9,645 nt of DNA from Deltaproteobacteria bacterium (GTDB lineage: Bacteria; Desulfobacterota; Desulfobacteria; Desulfobacterales; C00003060), in contig JAFDFO010000076.1 of the NCBI GenBank assembly GCA_019309815.1, forward strand, positions 1-9,645, given 5' to 3'. This document shows, piece after piece, positions 1-6,389 of this stretch. Under the pieces are notes generated by a model. It was not told the origin of the DNA, did no database searches, and saw nothing but the letters and a program-made list of their open reading frames with translations. A program made the position numbers and the translations under genes. Within the stretch, counting starts at the first letter, position 1; the number at the start of each line of letters is the position of its first letter.

Positions 1-174
1 TTTGGGGCCCGTAAACTGATCAACATCGCTGAAGGTTTCAAAAAGAGGACCTTCTTCTTGACCATACCTGTGGGTCTATCCGAGGGACAGAAGCTTCGGT
101 TAAAAGGGATGGGATGGCGGACGAAAGAAGGAGTGCGGGGAGATCTCTACCTCAAGGTGCAAATAAGAGAATAG
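1..174 (+). CDS. DnaJ/Hsp40-type co-chaperone, C-terminal end (partial)
   Basis: The first 57 codons of the window are open in frame 1 and stop at TAG 172-174; the gene begins upstream of the window. The translated end contains TIPVGLSEGQKLRLKGMG followed by RGDLYLKVQIRE. This is the typical last beta-strand block of the DnaJ C-terminal substrate-binding domain (pattern: IP.G...GQ.LRLKG.G...GDLY..V). In that family the domain binds unfolded clients and delivers them to DnaK. The J-domain and any zinc-finger region are outside the window, so I cannot say whether this is DnaJ itself, CbpA or a smaller J-protein. No hairpin terminator follows; repeat sequence begins within five bases of the stop. 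Confidence 0.8.
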   Translation, partial: FGARKLINIAEGFKKRTFFLTIPVGLSEGQKLRLKGMGWRTKEGVRGDLYLKVQIRE

Positions 175-178
175 AAAA

Positions 179-316
179 CGAATGCGGAGTGCGGAATTCG
201 GAATGCGGAATGAAGCCGAATGCGGAGTGCGGAATGGGGAGTGCGGAATGAAGCCGAATGCGGAGTGCGGAATGCGGAATGAAGACATCCCCGAATTCGA
301 TGCTCCGCATTCGGCT
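179..316. repeat. Degenerate 38-bp tandem repeat array with inverted end copy
   Basis: Three consecutive units start at 179, 217 and 255, each opening with CGAATGCGGAGTGCGGAAT. Units 1 and 2 are 38 bp and differ at 3 positions; unit 3 is 30 bp (255-284) and lacks an internal octamer. Each unit is itself built from GCGGAATG/GCGGAGTG octamers and ends in GAAG. At 303-316 lies CTCCGCATTCGGCT, the exact reverse complement of 252-265, so the array can fold back on itself. A related solo copy in opposite orientation is at 6331-6360. Minus-strand reading frames through this region give Pro-His-Ser-Ala-Phe-Arg repeats and are not genes. Function unknown. Confidence 0.85.
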
Positions 317-358
317 TGCCTATTTGCATAGGAGTTGATAGGAAAAGGAAGGCTTAAA

Positions 359-503
359 TTGGAGTAATGGAGTGTTGGAGTGATGGAGTGATGGAAAAAG
401 AAAAGCAAATTCCACTTTTTCCCAATACATGGAGTGTTGGAGTGATGGAGTGATGGAAAAAGAAAAGCAAATTCCACTTTTTCCCAATACTCCAGTACTC
501 CAA
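359..503. repeat. Exact 62-bp tandem duplication flanked by inverted TTGGAGTA ends
   Basis: Positions 367-428 and 429-490 are identical 62-bp copies. Each begins with TGGAGTGN octamers (ATGGAGTGTTGGAGTGATGG) and contains GGAAAAAG and, further on, CTTTTTCC, which can pair as an 8-bp stem. The pair is bracketed by TTGGAGTAATGGA (359-371) and TCCAGTACTCCAA (491-503), which are inverted with one mismatch in 13. The arrangement resembles a small non-autonomous repeat element, but no target-site duplication or coding sequence was identified. It ends about 35 bp before the start codon of the aldolase gene, so it may lie in that gene's promoter or leader region. Confidence 0.85.
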
Positions 504-538
504 TTTTTGATGGACGATGAAGACGTAAGGAGGATCAT

Positions 539-1960
539 ATGAGCGCGGACGCATTGGATGCTTTACTGGCCAAACTGGAAGGATCGGTAGCCGTAGATGA
601 CGGGAAAGTGTCGGTTGTCGATGAGGAAAAACTGCGCGGAACAGACGTGGATGCTCTGGCAAAGGAAGCCGTGTTCGGAGACTCGGATCAGCAGGGTGTT
701 GCGAGGTGGCTATTGTGGGAGTTGGGCCAGGTTCTCGGGATTTATCCGGCGTCGATTCATGAACTCTATCTCGCCCGCGGACGGGAGGAAGTCCCGCTCG
801 ATTTCACGGTACCGGCGATCAATCTGCGTGCGATGACCTATGACAGTGCAAGGGCCGTCTTCAGGGCCGCGTCCACCCGCAACGTGGGAACCATGATTTT
901 TGAGATTGCTCGATCTGAGATCGGTTATACAGACCAGCGACCTGCCGAGTATTTCAGCGTGGTGACGGCGGCTGCTATCAAGGAGGGGTATCGAGGGCCC
1001 CTGTTTGTTCAGGGCGACCACTTTCAGGTGAGTGCCAAGAAGTTCAAGGCGGATCCTGAGGCAGAGGTCCAGGCCGTGTGTGAAGTGACAGAGGAGTCGA
1101 TCAAGGCGGGTTTCTACAATATTGACATAGATACATCTACTTTGGTGGATCTCAGTCCTTCCACGGTCGATGAGCAGCAGCGAAACAACTATGAGGTATG
1201 CGCTAACCTGACAATGTTCATTCGAGAGAGAGAACCCGCGGGGATGACTATCTCAGTGGGGGGCGAGATCGGTGAGATCGGTGAGAAAAACAGCGACGAG
1301 ACGGAGCTTCGTGCCTATATGGACGGTTACTACCGGAGCCTGCCCAGCGGGATGACCGGGCTTTCCAAGATCAGTATCCAGACCGGCACCTCCCATGGCG
1401 GTGTGCCTCTCCCGGATGGGACCCTTGCCCAGGTCAAGATTGATTTCAGTGTCATCAAGGAACTGTCCAAAATCGGGCGCGATGTCTACAGTATGGCTGG
1501 TGCGGTCCAGCATGGGGCGTCTACATTGCCTGATGAGGCATTTAACCAGTTTGTGCAAAATGAGGCGGCAGAAGTGCACTTGGCTACCGGATTTCAGAAT
1601 ATTGTGTATGACCACGAGGCATTTCCCGCCGAGCTTCGCGAACGCATGTACGAACACATAAAAACCGCACATGCTAACGAGCAGAAAGAAGGTCAGACGG
1701 AAGAGCAGTTCATATACAAGACGCGAAAAAAGGGTTTGGGCCCTTTCAAGGCAGAACTCTGGGGCTTGTCAGAGGATATTCGGGCGGCCATTCGCACGAG
1801 CCTGGAAGAGAAATTCGGTTTTCTGTTTGACCAGCTGAACGTGGGAGATACGATGGAGTTGGCCCGCCGATATGCACCTCAGGTAGAAATGCACAGGAGC
1901 CCCGATGATTTCGGAGTCGCGGTGGGCGCAGCGGAAGACACCTCGGACCTGGCTGACTGA
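539..1960 (+). CDS. Class II fructose-bisphosphate aldolase family protein, long form
   Basis: This 473-residue protein resembles zinc-dependent class II aldolases, which reversibly cleave fructose-1,6-bisphosphate or related ketose bisphosphates in the cytoplasm. Candidate active-site elements occur in the expected order: QGDHFQ with Asp160-His161 (catalytic Asp and zinc His), GGEIGEIG with Glu243, GTSHGG with His286 as a further zinc ligand, and QHGAST with His325. It is well above the roughly 285-360 residues usual for the family, with about 85 extra residues before the barrel and a long helical C-terminal part after about residue 340. ATG 539 is supported by a strong AAGGAGG at 527-533. 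The gene stands alone between repeat DNA and rpmB. The family assignment is fairly secure; the exact substrate (FBP, tagatose-bisphosphate or other) cannot be decided from sequence, so no symbol is given. Confidence 0.75.
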   Translation: MSADALDALLAKLEGSVAVDDGKVSVVDEEKLRGTDVDALAKEAVFGDSDQQGVARWLLWELGQVLGIYPASIHELYLARGREEVPLDFTVPAINLRAMTYDSARAVFRAASTRNVGTMIFEIARSEIGYTDQRPAEYFSVVTAAAIKEGYRGPLFVQGDHFQVSAKKFKADPEAEVQAVCEVTEESIKAGFYNIDIDTSTLVDLSPSTVDEQQRNNYEVCANLTMFIREREPAGMTISVGGEIGEIGEKNSDETELRAYMDGYYRSLPSGMTGLSKISIQTGTSHGGVPLPDGTLAQVKIDFSVIKELSKIGRDVYSMAGAVQHGASTLPDEAFNQFVQNEAAEVHLATGFQNIVYDHEAFPAELRERMYEHIKTAHANEQKEGQTEEQFIYKTRKKGLGPFKAELWGLSEDIRAAIRTSLEEKFGFLFDQLNVGDTMELARRYAPQVEMHRSPDDFGVAVGAAEDTSDLAD

Positions 1961-2015
1961 TCTCGCCCGTCTTCGTTACAGCTTCGACGGGATAACCTCG
2001 CCTTTGCCTTGCCCT

Positions 2016-2034
2016 GTCCCGCCTACAGCGGGAC
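2016..2034. other. Perfect GC-rich hairpin downstream of the aldolase gene
   Basis: GTCCCGC (2016-2022) and GCGGGAC (2028-2034) form a perfect 7-bp stem around the 5-base loop CTACA. A weaker stem, CCCGTC (1966-1971) with GACGGG (1986-1991), starts five bases after the aldolase stop. Neither is followed by a T tract, so this is not a classical intrinsic terminator. It could stall or stabilise the 3' end of the aldolase mRNA or be a REP-like palindrome. The remainder of the 1961-2197 gap is AT-richer and presumably carries the rpmB promoter, but I see no convincing -35/-10 pair. Confidence 0.5.
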
Positions 2035-2197
2035 TGCGAGAAGCTTCATTTGCATTTTCCATAGCCAGTGTATATATTGACTGCGCAATTGTAACTAAAG
2101 GTTTGCATCTGGACACTGGATGTGTTAATTGCACATGCCTGTTTGCCGTCGGTGAAGCCTCAGAGAGATTTTGTTAAACATAAAGGAGTTTTGTAAC

Positions 2198-2428
2198 ATG
2201 GCCAGAGTGTGTGAAATATGCGGAAAGAAACCTATGACCGGCAATAATGTGAGCCACGCCCACAACGTCACGAAGCGACGCTTTTACCCCAATTTGCAGC
2301 AGGTTCGTGCGGTCAGGAACGGACAGGTAAAACGAATCAGGGTATGCACACGGTGCCTGCGTTCCGGATTGGTAGAAAAACCGGGGCGAAAACAACCTGT
2401 CACGCCGAAAGGCGAGTTACTTTCATAA
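2198..2428 (+). CDS. rpmB: 50S ribosomal protein L28
   Basis: This 76-residue basic protein is a full-length bL28, a component of the large ribosomal subunit. Diagnostic features are MARVCEICGKKPMTGNNVSH at the N-terminus, the KRRFYPNLQ segment, and RIRVCTRCLRSG near residues 46-56. Cys5, Cys8, Cys50 and Cys53 form two CxxC pairs, the zinc-binding (C+) version of L28; the zinc-free version lacks them. ATG 2198 is chosen because AAGGAG lies nine bases upstream (2183-2188) and the protein starts MARVC as in homologues; an in-frame TTG at 2171 would add nine unsupported residues. The last 29 bp overlap the 3' end of the convergent relA/spoT-type gene, leaving no space for a separate terminator. 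Confidence 0.96.
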   Translation: MARVCEICGKKPMTGNNVSHAHNVTKRRFYPNLQQVRAVRNGQVKRIRVCTRCLRSGLVEKPGRKQPVTPKGELLS

Positions 2429-4544
2429 CGTGCTTGGTCGCTTTTACCGATTTTATTACCTTATCCAGGTGGTCGGCGCCTAACACCGAGATCGTAAAAT
2501 AGCAGTCTGCTCGCTTGTCAATCCGTGTCTTGACGGTCGCGTCCAGGATATTCGCTTCCGTGTTACTGATAGCCGCTGTAATGTGTGCCAGAAGCCCCAT
2601 CTTGTCGTCACACAGCACATGAATCCTTACCGGATAGAGCTCTGCAATATCTGGTGACCATTCCAACTCAATCCGTCGTTCCGGATCCATGTTCAATGCA
2701 TGGGGGCAACTCGTGCGGTGAGCTGTGACCCCCTGGCCTCGGGTGATGTAGCCGACCACAGGATCGCCGGGAAGGGGACTGCAGCACTTGCCAAAACGAA
2801 CCAGGACATCATCTACCCCTTTTACCAGGATACCCGACTTCTCTTTCTTTCCGCGAATAGGCCCCGTGATTTTCGTTGCGATTGTATCTTTTTCATCTTC
2901 TATTTCAGACTTCGGGAGTAGGTGTCGAACCAGCTGCAGAGGGGTTACCTTTCCATATCCCACACTGGCAATCAGATCGTCCGCGGTTTTATAGCCAAGC
3001 TCACTGACCGCCTTTTTAATCTCTCCTGATTTCAAATACTTATTCAGACTCATATGATGCTTGCGCAGGATCTTGTCGCACATCTCCCGTCCTAATATCA
3101 TACTCTGTTTCCGCTCCCTGCCCTTGATGTGCTGGCGGACCCGGGACCGGGCTTTGGCTGTTTTGACAAAGTTTAACCAGTCTTTGCTGGGCTGGTGATT
3201 TGGCGATGTAATAATCTCAACACGTTGGCCGGTCTTGAGCTCATATTTCAATGAGACCATTCGACCATCCACCTTGGATCCTGAACACTGATGTCCCACC
3301 TCGGTGTGGATCGCATAGGCAAAATCGACCGGCGTGGCCCCCTTAGGAAAGCCCAGCACGTCGCCCTGGGGTGTAAACACATAGACCTCGTCAGGGAATA
3401 GCTCGATATGCACGCTTTCCATGAATTCATCAGGGTCCTTGATGTTTTTCTGCTCCTCAACGAGTTTCCTGAGCCAGGTAAAGGCAGCCCCCGTCTTTTC
3501 ATCAAAGTGGCCCTTTTCCTTGTACTGCCAGTGGGCTGCTATGCCATCATCGGCTACCCGATCCATCTCATTGGTGCGGATCTGAATCTCCACGCGCTCT
3601 CCAAAGGGCCCAATTACCGTCGTGTGGAGAGACTGGTACATATTAGGCTTGGGCATACTGATGAAGTCCTTGAAACGCTTGGCTATGGGCTTCCATATTG
3701 AATGGATGACCCCAATAGCCTGGTAACACTCGGGGATGGTATTCAGGACGATACGGAAGGCGAGGATGTCGTATACCTCTTCAAAATCCACACCCTGGTT
3801 CATCATCTTGTGATAGATCCCGTAATAATGTTTGTGGCGGCCCTGGATCTCACCGGCAAGATCCGCTTCTGACATCTTGGCCTCGATGAGTTCTTTGATA
3901 GTGTTGATATACTCTTCCTGTTCATCCCTCTTCTTCGCCACATGGTCCGCAATGTCGGCGTACTGGCGTGGGAAAAGGTACATGAACGCAATGTCTTCCA
4001 GTTCCGTCTTCATCCAATGAATACCGAGACGGTTGGCCAGGGGAGAATAGATGTCAAGGGTCTCCTGGGCTATGGTTGCCTGCTTCTTCTCGGTCTGGAA
4101 CTGAAGGGTGCGCATGTTATGTAACCGATCACACAGCTTTATCAGGATGACGCGTATGTCGTCCGCCATGGCGAGAATCATCTTGCGAACGCTTTCGGCC
4201 TGACGGTCCTCATAGCTTCGAAAAGGGAGGCCCCCCAGTTTTGTTACCCCCTCCACGATGCTGGTCACCTGGGGCCCAAACAACTCCGTGAGGTCTTCCA
4301 TGGTTGCTTTGGTGTCTTCCAGTGCGTCGTGCAGAAGACCTGCGGTCACACTGACCGGGTCTAATTTCAGTTCGGTCAGTAATCCAGCCACCTCCAGGGG
4401 GTGAGAGAGATAAGGCTCTCCGGATAGCCGGACCTGACCTTCGTGGATACGGGCTGAATAAACATAAGCCTTTTCCACCAGGTCGAGGTCTGCCTCTGGA
4501 TGGTAGCCGTTTAGACGGTCTAAGATGTCAGTGATTCGAATCAT
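2400..4544 (-). CDS. relA/spoT: Bifunctional (p)ppGpp synthetase/hydrolase, Rel/SpoT family
   Basis: This 714-residue cytoplasmic enzyme makes and degrades the alarmone (p)ppGpp. The domains are in canonical order. The HD hydrolase spans about residues 20-200, with His48 in LSHPLEVA, His72-Asp73 in LLHDALEDT, and Asp139/Asn143 in KLCDRLHNMRT, all retained, so hydrolysis is expected. The synthetase spans about 230-345, with GRHKHYYGIYHKM, YDILAFRIV and MPKPNMYQSLHT; RFKD at 290-293 is the RxKD motif of bifunctional enzymes rather than the ExDD of monofunctional RelA. A TGS domain (about 383-445), an alpha-helical/Cys-rich region (GKCCSPLPGD) and a C-terminal ACT domain (about 640-714) follow. 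The MIRITDIL start matches the family, but no Shine-Dalgarno is visible before it. It is probably co-transcribed from proS, 93 bp upstream. Its stop lies inside rpmB. Confidence 0.95.
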   Translation of the reverse strand: MIRITDILDRLNGYHPEADLDLVEKAYVYSARIHEGQVRLSGEPYLSHPLEVAGLLTELKLDPVSVTAGLLHDALEDTKATMEDLTELFGPQVTSIVEGVTKLGGLPFRSYEDRQAESVRKMILAMADDIRVILIKLCDRLHNMRTLQFQTEKKQATIAQETLDIYSPLANRLGIHWMKTELEDIAFMYLFPRQYADIADHVAKKRDEQEEYINTIKELIEAKMSEADLAGEIQGRHKHYYGIYHKMMNQGVDFEEVYDILAFRIVLNTIPECYQAIGVIHSIWKPIAKRFKDFISMPKPNMYQSLHTTVIGPFGERVEIQIRTNEMDRVADDGIAAHWQYKEKGHFDEKTGAAFTWLRKLVEEQKNIKDPDEFMESVHIELFPDEVYVFTPQGDVLGFPKGATPVDFAYAIHTEVGHQCSGSKVDGRMVSLKYELKTGQRVEIITSPNHQPSKDWLNFVKTAKARSRVRQHIKGRERKQSMILGREMCDKILRKHHMSLNKYLKSGEIKKAVSELGYKTADDLIASVGYGKVTPLQLVRHLLPKSEIEDEKDTIATKITGPIRGKKEKSGILVKGVDDVLVRFGKCCSPLPGDPVVGYITRGQGVTAHRTSCPHALNMDPERRIELEWSPDIAELYPVRIHVLCDDKMGLLAHITAAISNTEANILDATVKTRIDKRADCYFTISVLGADHLDKVIKSVKATKHVMKVTRLSA

Positions 4545-4564
4545 GACGGGAAAAAACTAATCAC

Positions 4565-4594
4565 GAAAACACGAAATAAAAAGAAAACACGAAA
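4565..4594. repeat. Paired GAAAACACGAAA motif in the proS-relA gap
   Basis: GAAAACACGAAA occurs at 4565-4576 and 4583-4594 within the 93-bp spacer between proS and the relA/spoT-type gene, and a third exact copy is at 6265-6276 between ispG and proS. On the coding (minus) strand it reads TTTCGTGTTTTC. The copies sit only in gaps of the minus-strand gene cluster in this window. The spacer shows no hairpin terminator, in keeping with read-through from proS into relA/spoT. The function of the motif is unknown. Confidence 0.7.
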
Positions 4595-4637
4595 GAAAAA
4601 ATAGTGTTTTTACTCAACCACTTCACTAATAACTTGC

Positions 4638-6158
4638 TCAATACGCTTTGGCAAACACGACCCGCTGCCCACTCTTCGACCCACAGGCAACACATTTTCC
4701 CGCGTCCTTTTCAGCATCGAGGGGTATGCAGCGAATTGTCACGCTCAGGTCTGTCTTGATCTGCTCCTCACACGTCTGCCCTCCACACCAGTGGGCAAGG
4801 GCAAAGCCTCCATGGATCTCGGGTTTTTCGGGGTTCTCGGGCGTGAACAAGGCATAGAAATCGTCTTTGGAGTCGATGGGAGCCGTGTGTTCTTCCATGA
4901 ACGCCAATGCGCGATCAAACAGGTTCTTCTGAATCTCATCTAATATCGGAACAATGGTTTGGACAAACTGTGCCCGCGGAATAGCTTCCTTTTCTTTGGG
5001 GCCTCTATTTCTTCGACCCACAAAAACCGAATCCTGGGCAATGTCCCTCGGCCCTATCTCGACACGGACGGGTATTCCCTTCTTGATCCAGTCCCATCCT
5101 CTGCTCCCGCCGGTTTCCCTGTCATCAATCTCCACATCGATTCGGCGCCCACCGTAGTCTTGTTCTCTGAGTTCTCCGGCCAGGGCCTGCGTGAAATCCA
5201 TGACCTTGTTTCGTTCGTCTGCTTTCTTCATGATAGGCATCAAGACTACGTGAGACGACGCGATCATGGGTGGCAGCACCAACCCGTCGTCATCTCCATG
5301 GGCCATGAGGATGGCGCCGATCAGACGGGTGGAAACACCCCAGGACGTGGTCCACGCATAGACCTCTTCTTCCTTCGCAGACTGGTATTTTATGTCAGAG
5401 GCTTTTGCGAAGTTCTGTCCCAGAAAGTGGGACGTTCCAGCCTGAAGGGCTTTGCGATCCTGCATCATGGCTTCAAGGGTAAAGGTATTGACTGCACCGG
5501 GGAATCGTTCAGATTCCGTCTTTTCCCCCTTGATAACGGGTATGGCAAGGTGGTTCTCTGCCAGCTTCTCATAGATGTCCAGCATCTCAAGTGTTCTCGC
5601 CATGGCCTCCGCCTCTGTGGCGTGGGCCGTATGACCTTCCTGCCAGAGGAACTCGCTCGTTCGTAAAAAGATCCGGGGTCTCCTTTCCCACCGGACGACG
5701 TTGGCCCACTGATTGATGAGCAGAGGCAAGTCCCGGTAGCTGCTAACCCATCTGGAAAAAGACTCTCCTATGATGGTTTCAGATGTAGGCCTCACCACCA
5801 GGGGTTCGTCCAATAATCCTGCCGGAACGAGCCCTCCTTCCGCAGATTCTTCCAGCCGGTGATGGGTGACCACCGCACATTCTTTGGCAAACCCCTCAAC
5901 GTGTTCGGCCTCTTTTTCCAGGAATCGTTTGGGTATGAACAGGGGAAAGTAGGCGTTTCTCACACCCGTGCCTTTGAACATGTCATCCAGGATGCTCCTG
6001 ATGTTTTCCCACAGGGCATACCCCCACGGCTTGATAACCATGCACCCCCGGACCGGCGAATTTTCAGCAAGTTCTGACGCCTTTACCACCTGCTGATACC
6101 ATTCTGGATAGTCTTCGGCCCGTGTTGGCGTTATGGCAGTCTTTTCCAGTTTCCCCAT
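4638..6158 (-). CDS. proS: Prolyl-tRNA synthetase, archaeal/eukaryotic-like type (type 3)
   Basis: This 506-residue class II aminoacyl-tRNA synthetase charges tRNA-Pro with proline. It carries VVRPTSETIIGESFSRW (about 121-137), motif 2 (RWERRPRIFLRTSEFLWQEG, about 156-175, then HTAH) and motif 3 (GVSTRLIGAILMAHGDD, 274-290). The anticodon-binding domain covers about 300-410. The C-terminal part has a zinc-type Cys set: Cys458-x4-Cys463 and Cys489-x2-Cys492. The protein ends in Tyr506; in the structurally known enzyme of this type the terminal Tyr reaches into the active site. Length and layout fit the short form without the INS editing domain inserted between motifs 2 and 3 in the long bacterial form. 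The ATG is supported by AGGAG (complement of 6163-6167). It lies between ispG and the relA/spoT gene on the same strand. Confidence 0.96.
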   Translation of the reverse strand: MGKLEKTAITPTRAEDYPEWYQQVVKASELAENSPVRGCMVIKPWGYALWENIRSILDDMFKGTGVRNAYFPLFIPKRFLEKEAEHVEGFAKECAVVTHHRLEESAEGGLVPAGLLDEPLVVRPTSETIIGESFSRWVSSYRDLPLLINQWANVVRWERRPRIFLRTSEFLWQEGHTAHATEAEAMARTLEMLDIYEKLAENHLAIPVIKGEKTESERFPGAVNTFTLEAMMQDRKALQAGTSHFLGQNFAKASDIKYQSAKEEEVYAWTTSWGVSTRLIGAILMAHGDDDGLVLPPMIASSHVVLMPIMKKADERNKVMDFTQALAGELREQDYGGRRIDVEIDDRETGGSRGWDWIKKGIPVRVEIGPRDIAQDSVFVGRRNRGPKEKEAIPRAQFVQTIVPILDEIQKNLFDRALAFMEEHTAPIDSKDDFYALFTPENPEKPEIHGGFALAHWCGGQTCEEQIKTDLSVTIRCIPLDAEKDAGKCVACGSKSGQRVVFAKAY

Positions 6159-6210
6159 ATTACTCCTCTCTCGATGGAGTGCCTTGTTAAGAAATTATCA
6201 CGCCTCTTTT

Positions 6211-6360
6211 CAAGGCGCAGCCGCAACGCACGTGATGTTCTCAAGGCGTAAGCCGCAAACCTAAGAAAACACGAAAAGCGACTATCTTGAACCTTCGGCT
6301 CTTTTCCTTTGAGCTTTCACCTTTGAGCTTCTTCATTCCGCACTCCGCGTTCCGCATTCG
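6211..6360. repeat. Repeat-filled spacer between ispG and proS
   Basis: The 231-bp gap between ispG and proS is mostly repeat-like. A near direct repeat, CAAGGCGCAGCCGCAA (6211-6226) and CAAGGCGTAAGCCGCAA (6242-6258), differs by a substitution and one inserted base. A GAAAACACGAAA copy is at 6265-6276. TTTGAGCTTTCACC-like direct repeats occupy about 6308-6330. Positions 6331-6360 are the reverse complement of unit 3 of the array at 255-284, 27 of 30 positions matching without gaps. No terminator or clear proS promoter was recognised, although a GATAAT-like box lies on the minus strand near 6195. Confidence 0.65.
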
Positions 6361-6389
6361 ACATTCAATAGTCAATCATCAATTGGAAG

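Noticed and set aside
179..503. CRISPR array
   Set aside because: Repeats are directly adjacent without unique spacers, are internally octameric and have no cas genes nearby.
100..662. Several minus-strand open frames rich in Pro-His-Ser-Ala-Phe-Arg and Phe-Phe-His-His-Ser
   Set aside because: They are translations of the GCGGAATG and TGGAGTGA repeats, extend into the neighbouring coding regions and have no domain or ribosome binding site.
710..1672. Minus-strand open frames opposite the aldolase gene (710-1021, 1253-1672)
   Set aside because: They are shadows of a gene with clear catalytic motifs and a strong ribosome binding site on the + strand.
2103..2130. TTGCAT-N16-TTAATT as an rpmB promoter
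   Set aside because: Only a weak match with suboptimal spacing; the alternative TTGACT at 2077-2082 has no -10 partner.
2171..2197. TTG start adding nine residues to L28
   Set aside because: The AAGGAG at 2183-2188 and the conserved MARVC start fit ATG 2198; the extension would contain the ribosome binding site.
4959..5666. 235-codon + strand open frame opposite proS
   Set aside because: It is a shadow frame; the minus strand encodes complete class II synthetase motifs over the same bases.
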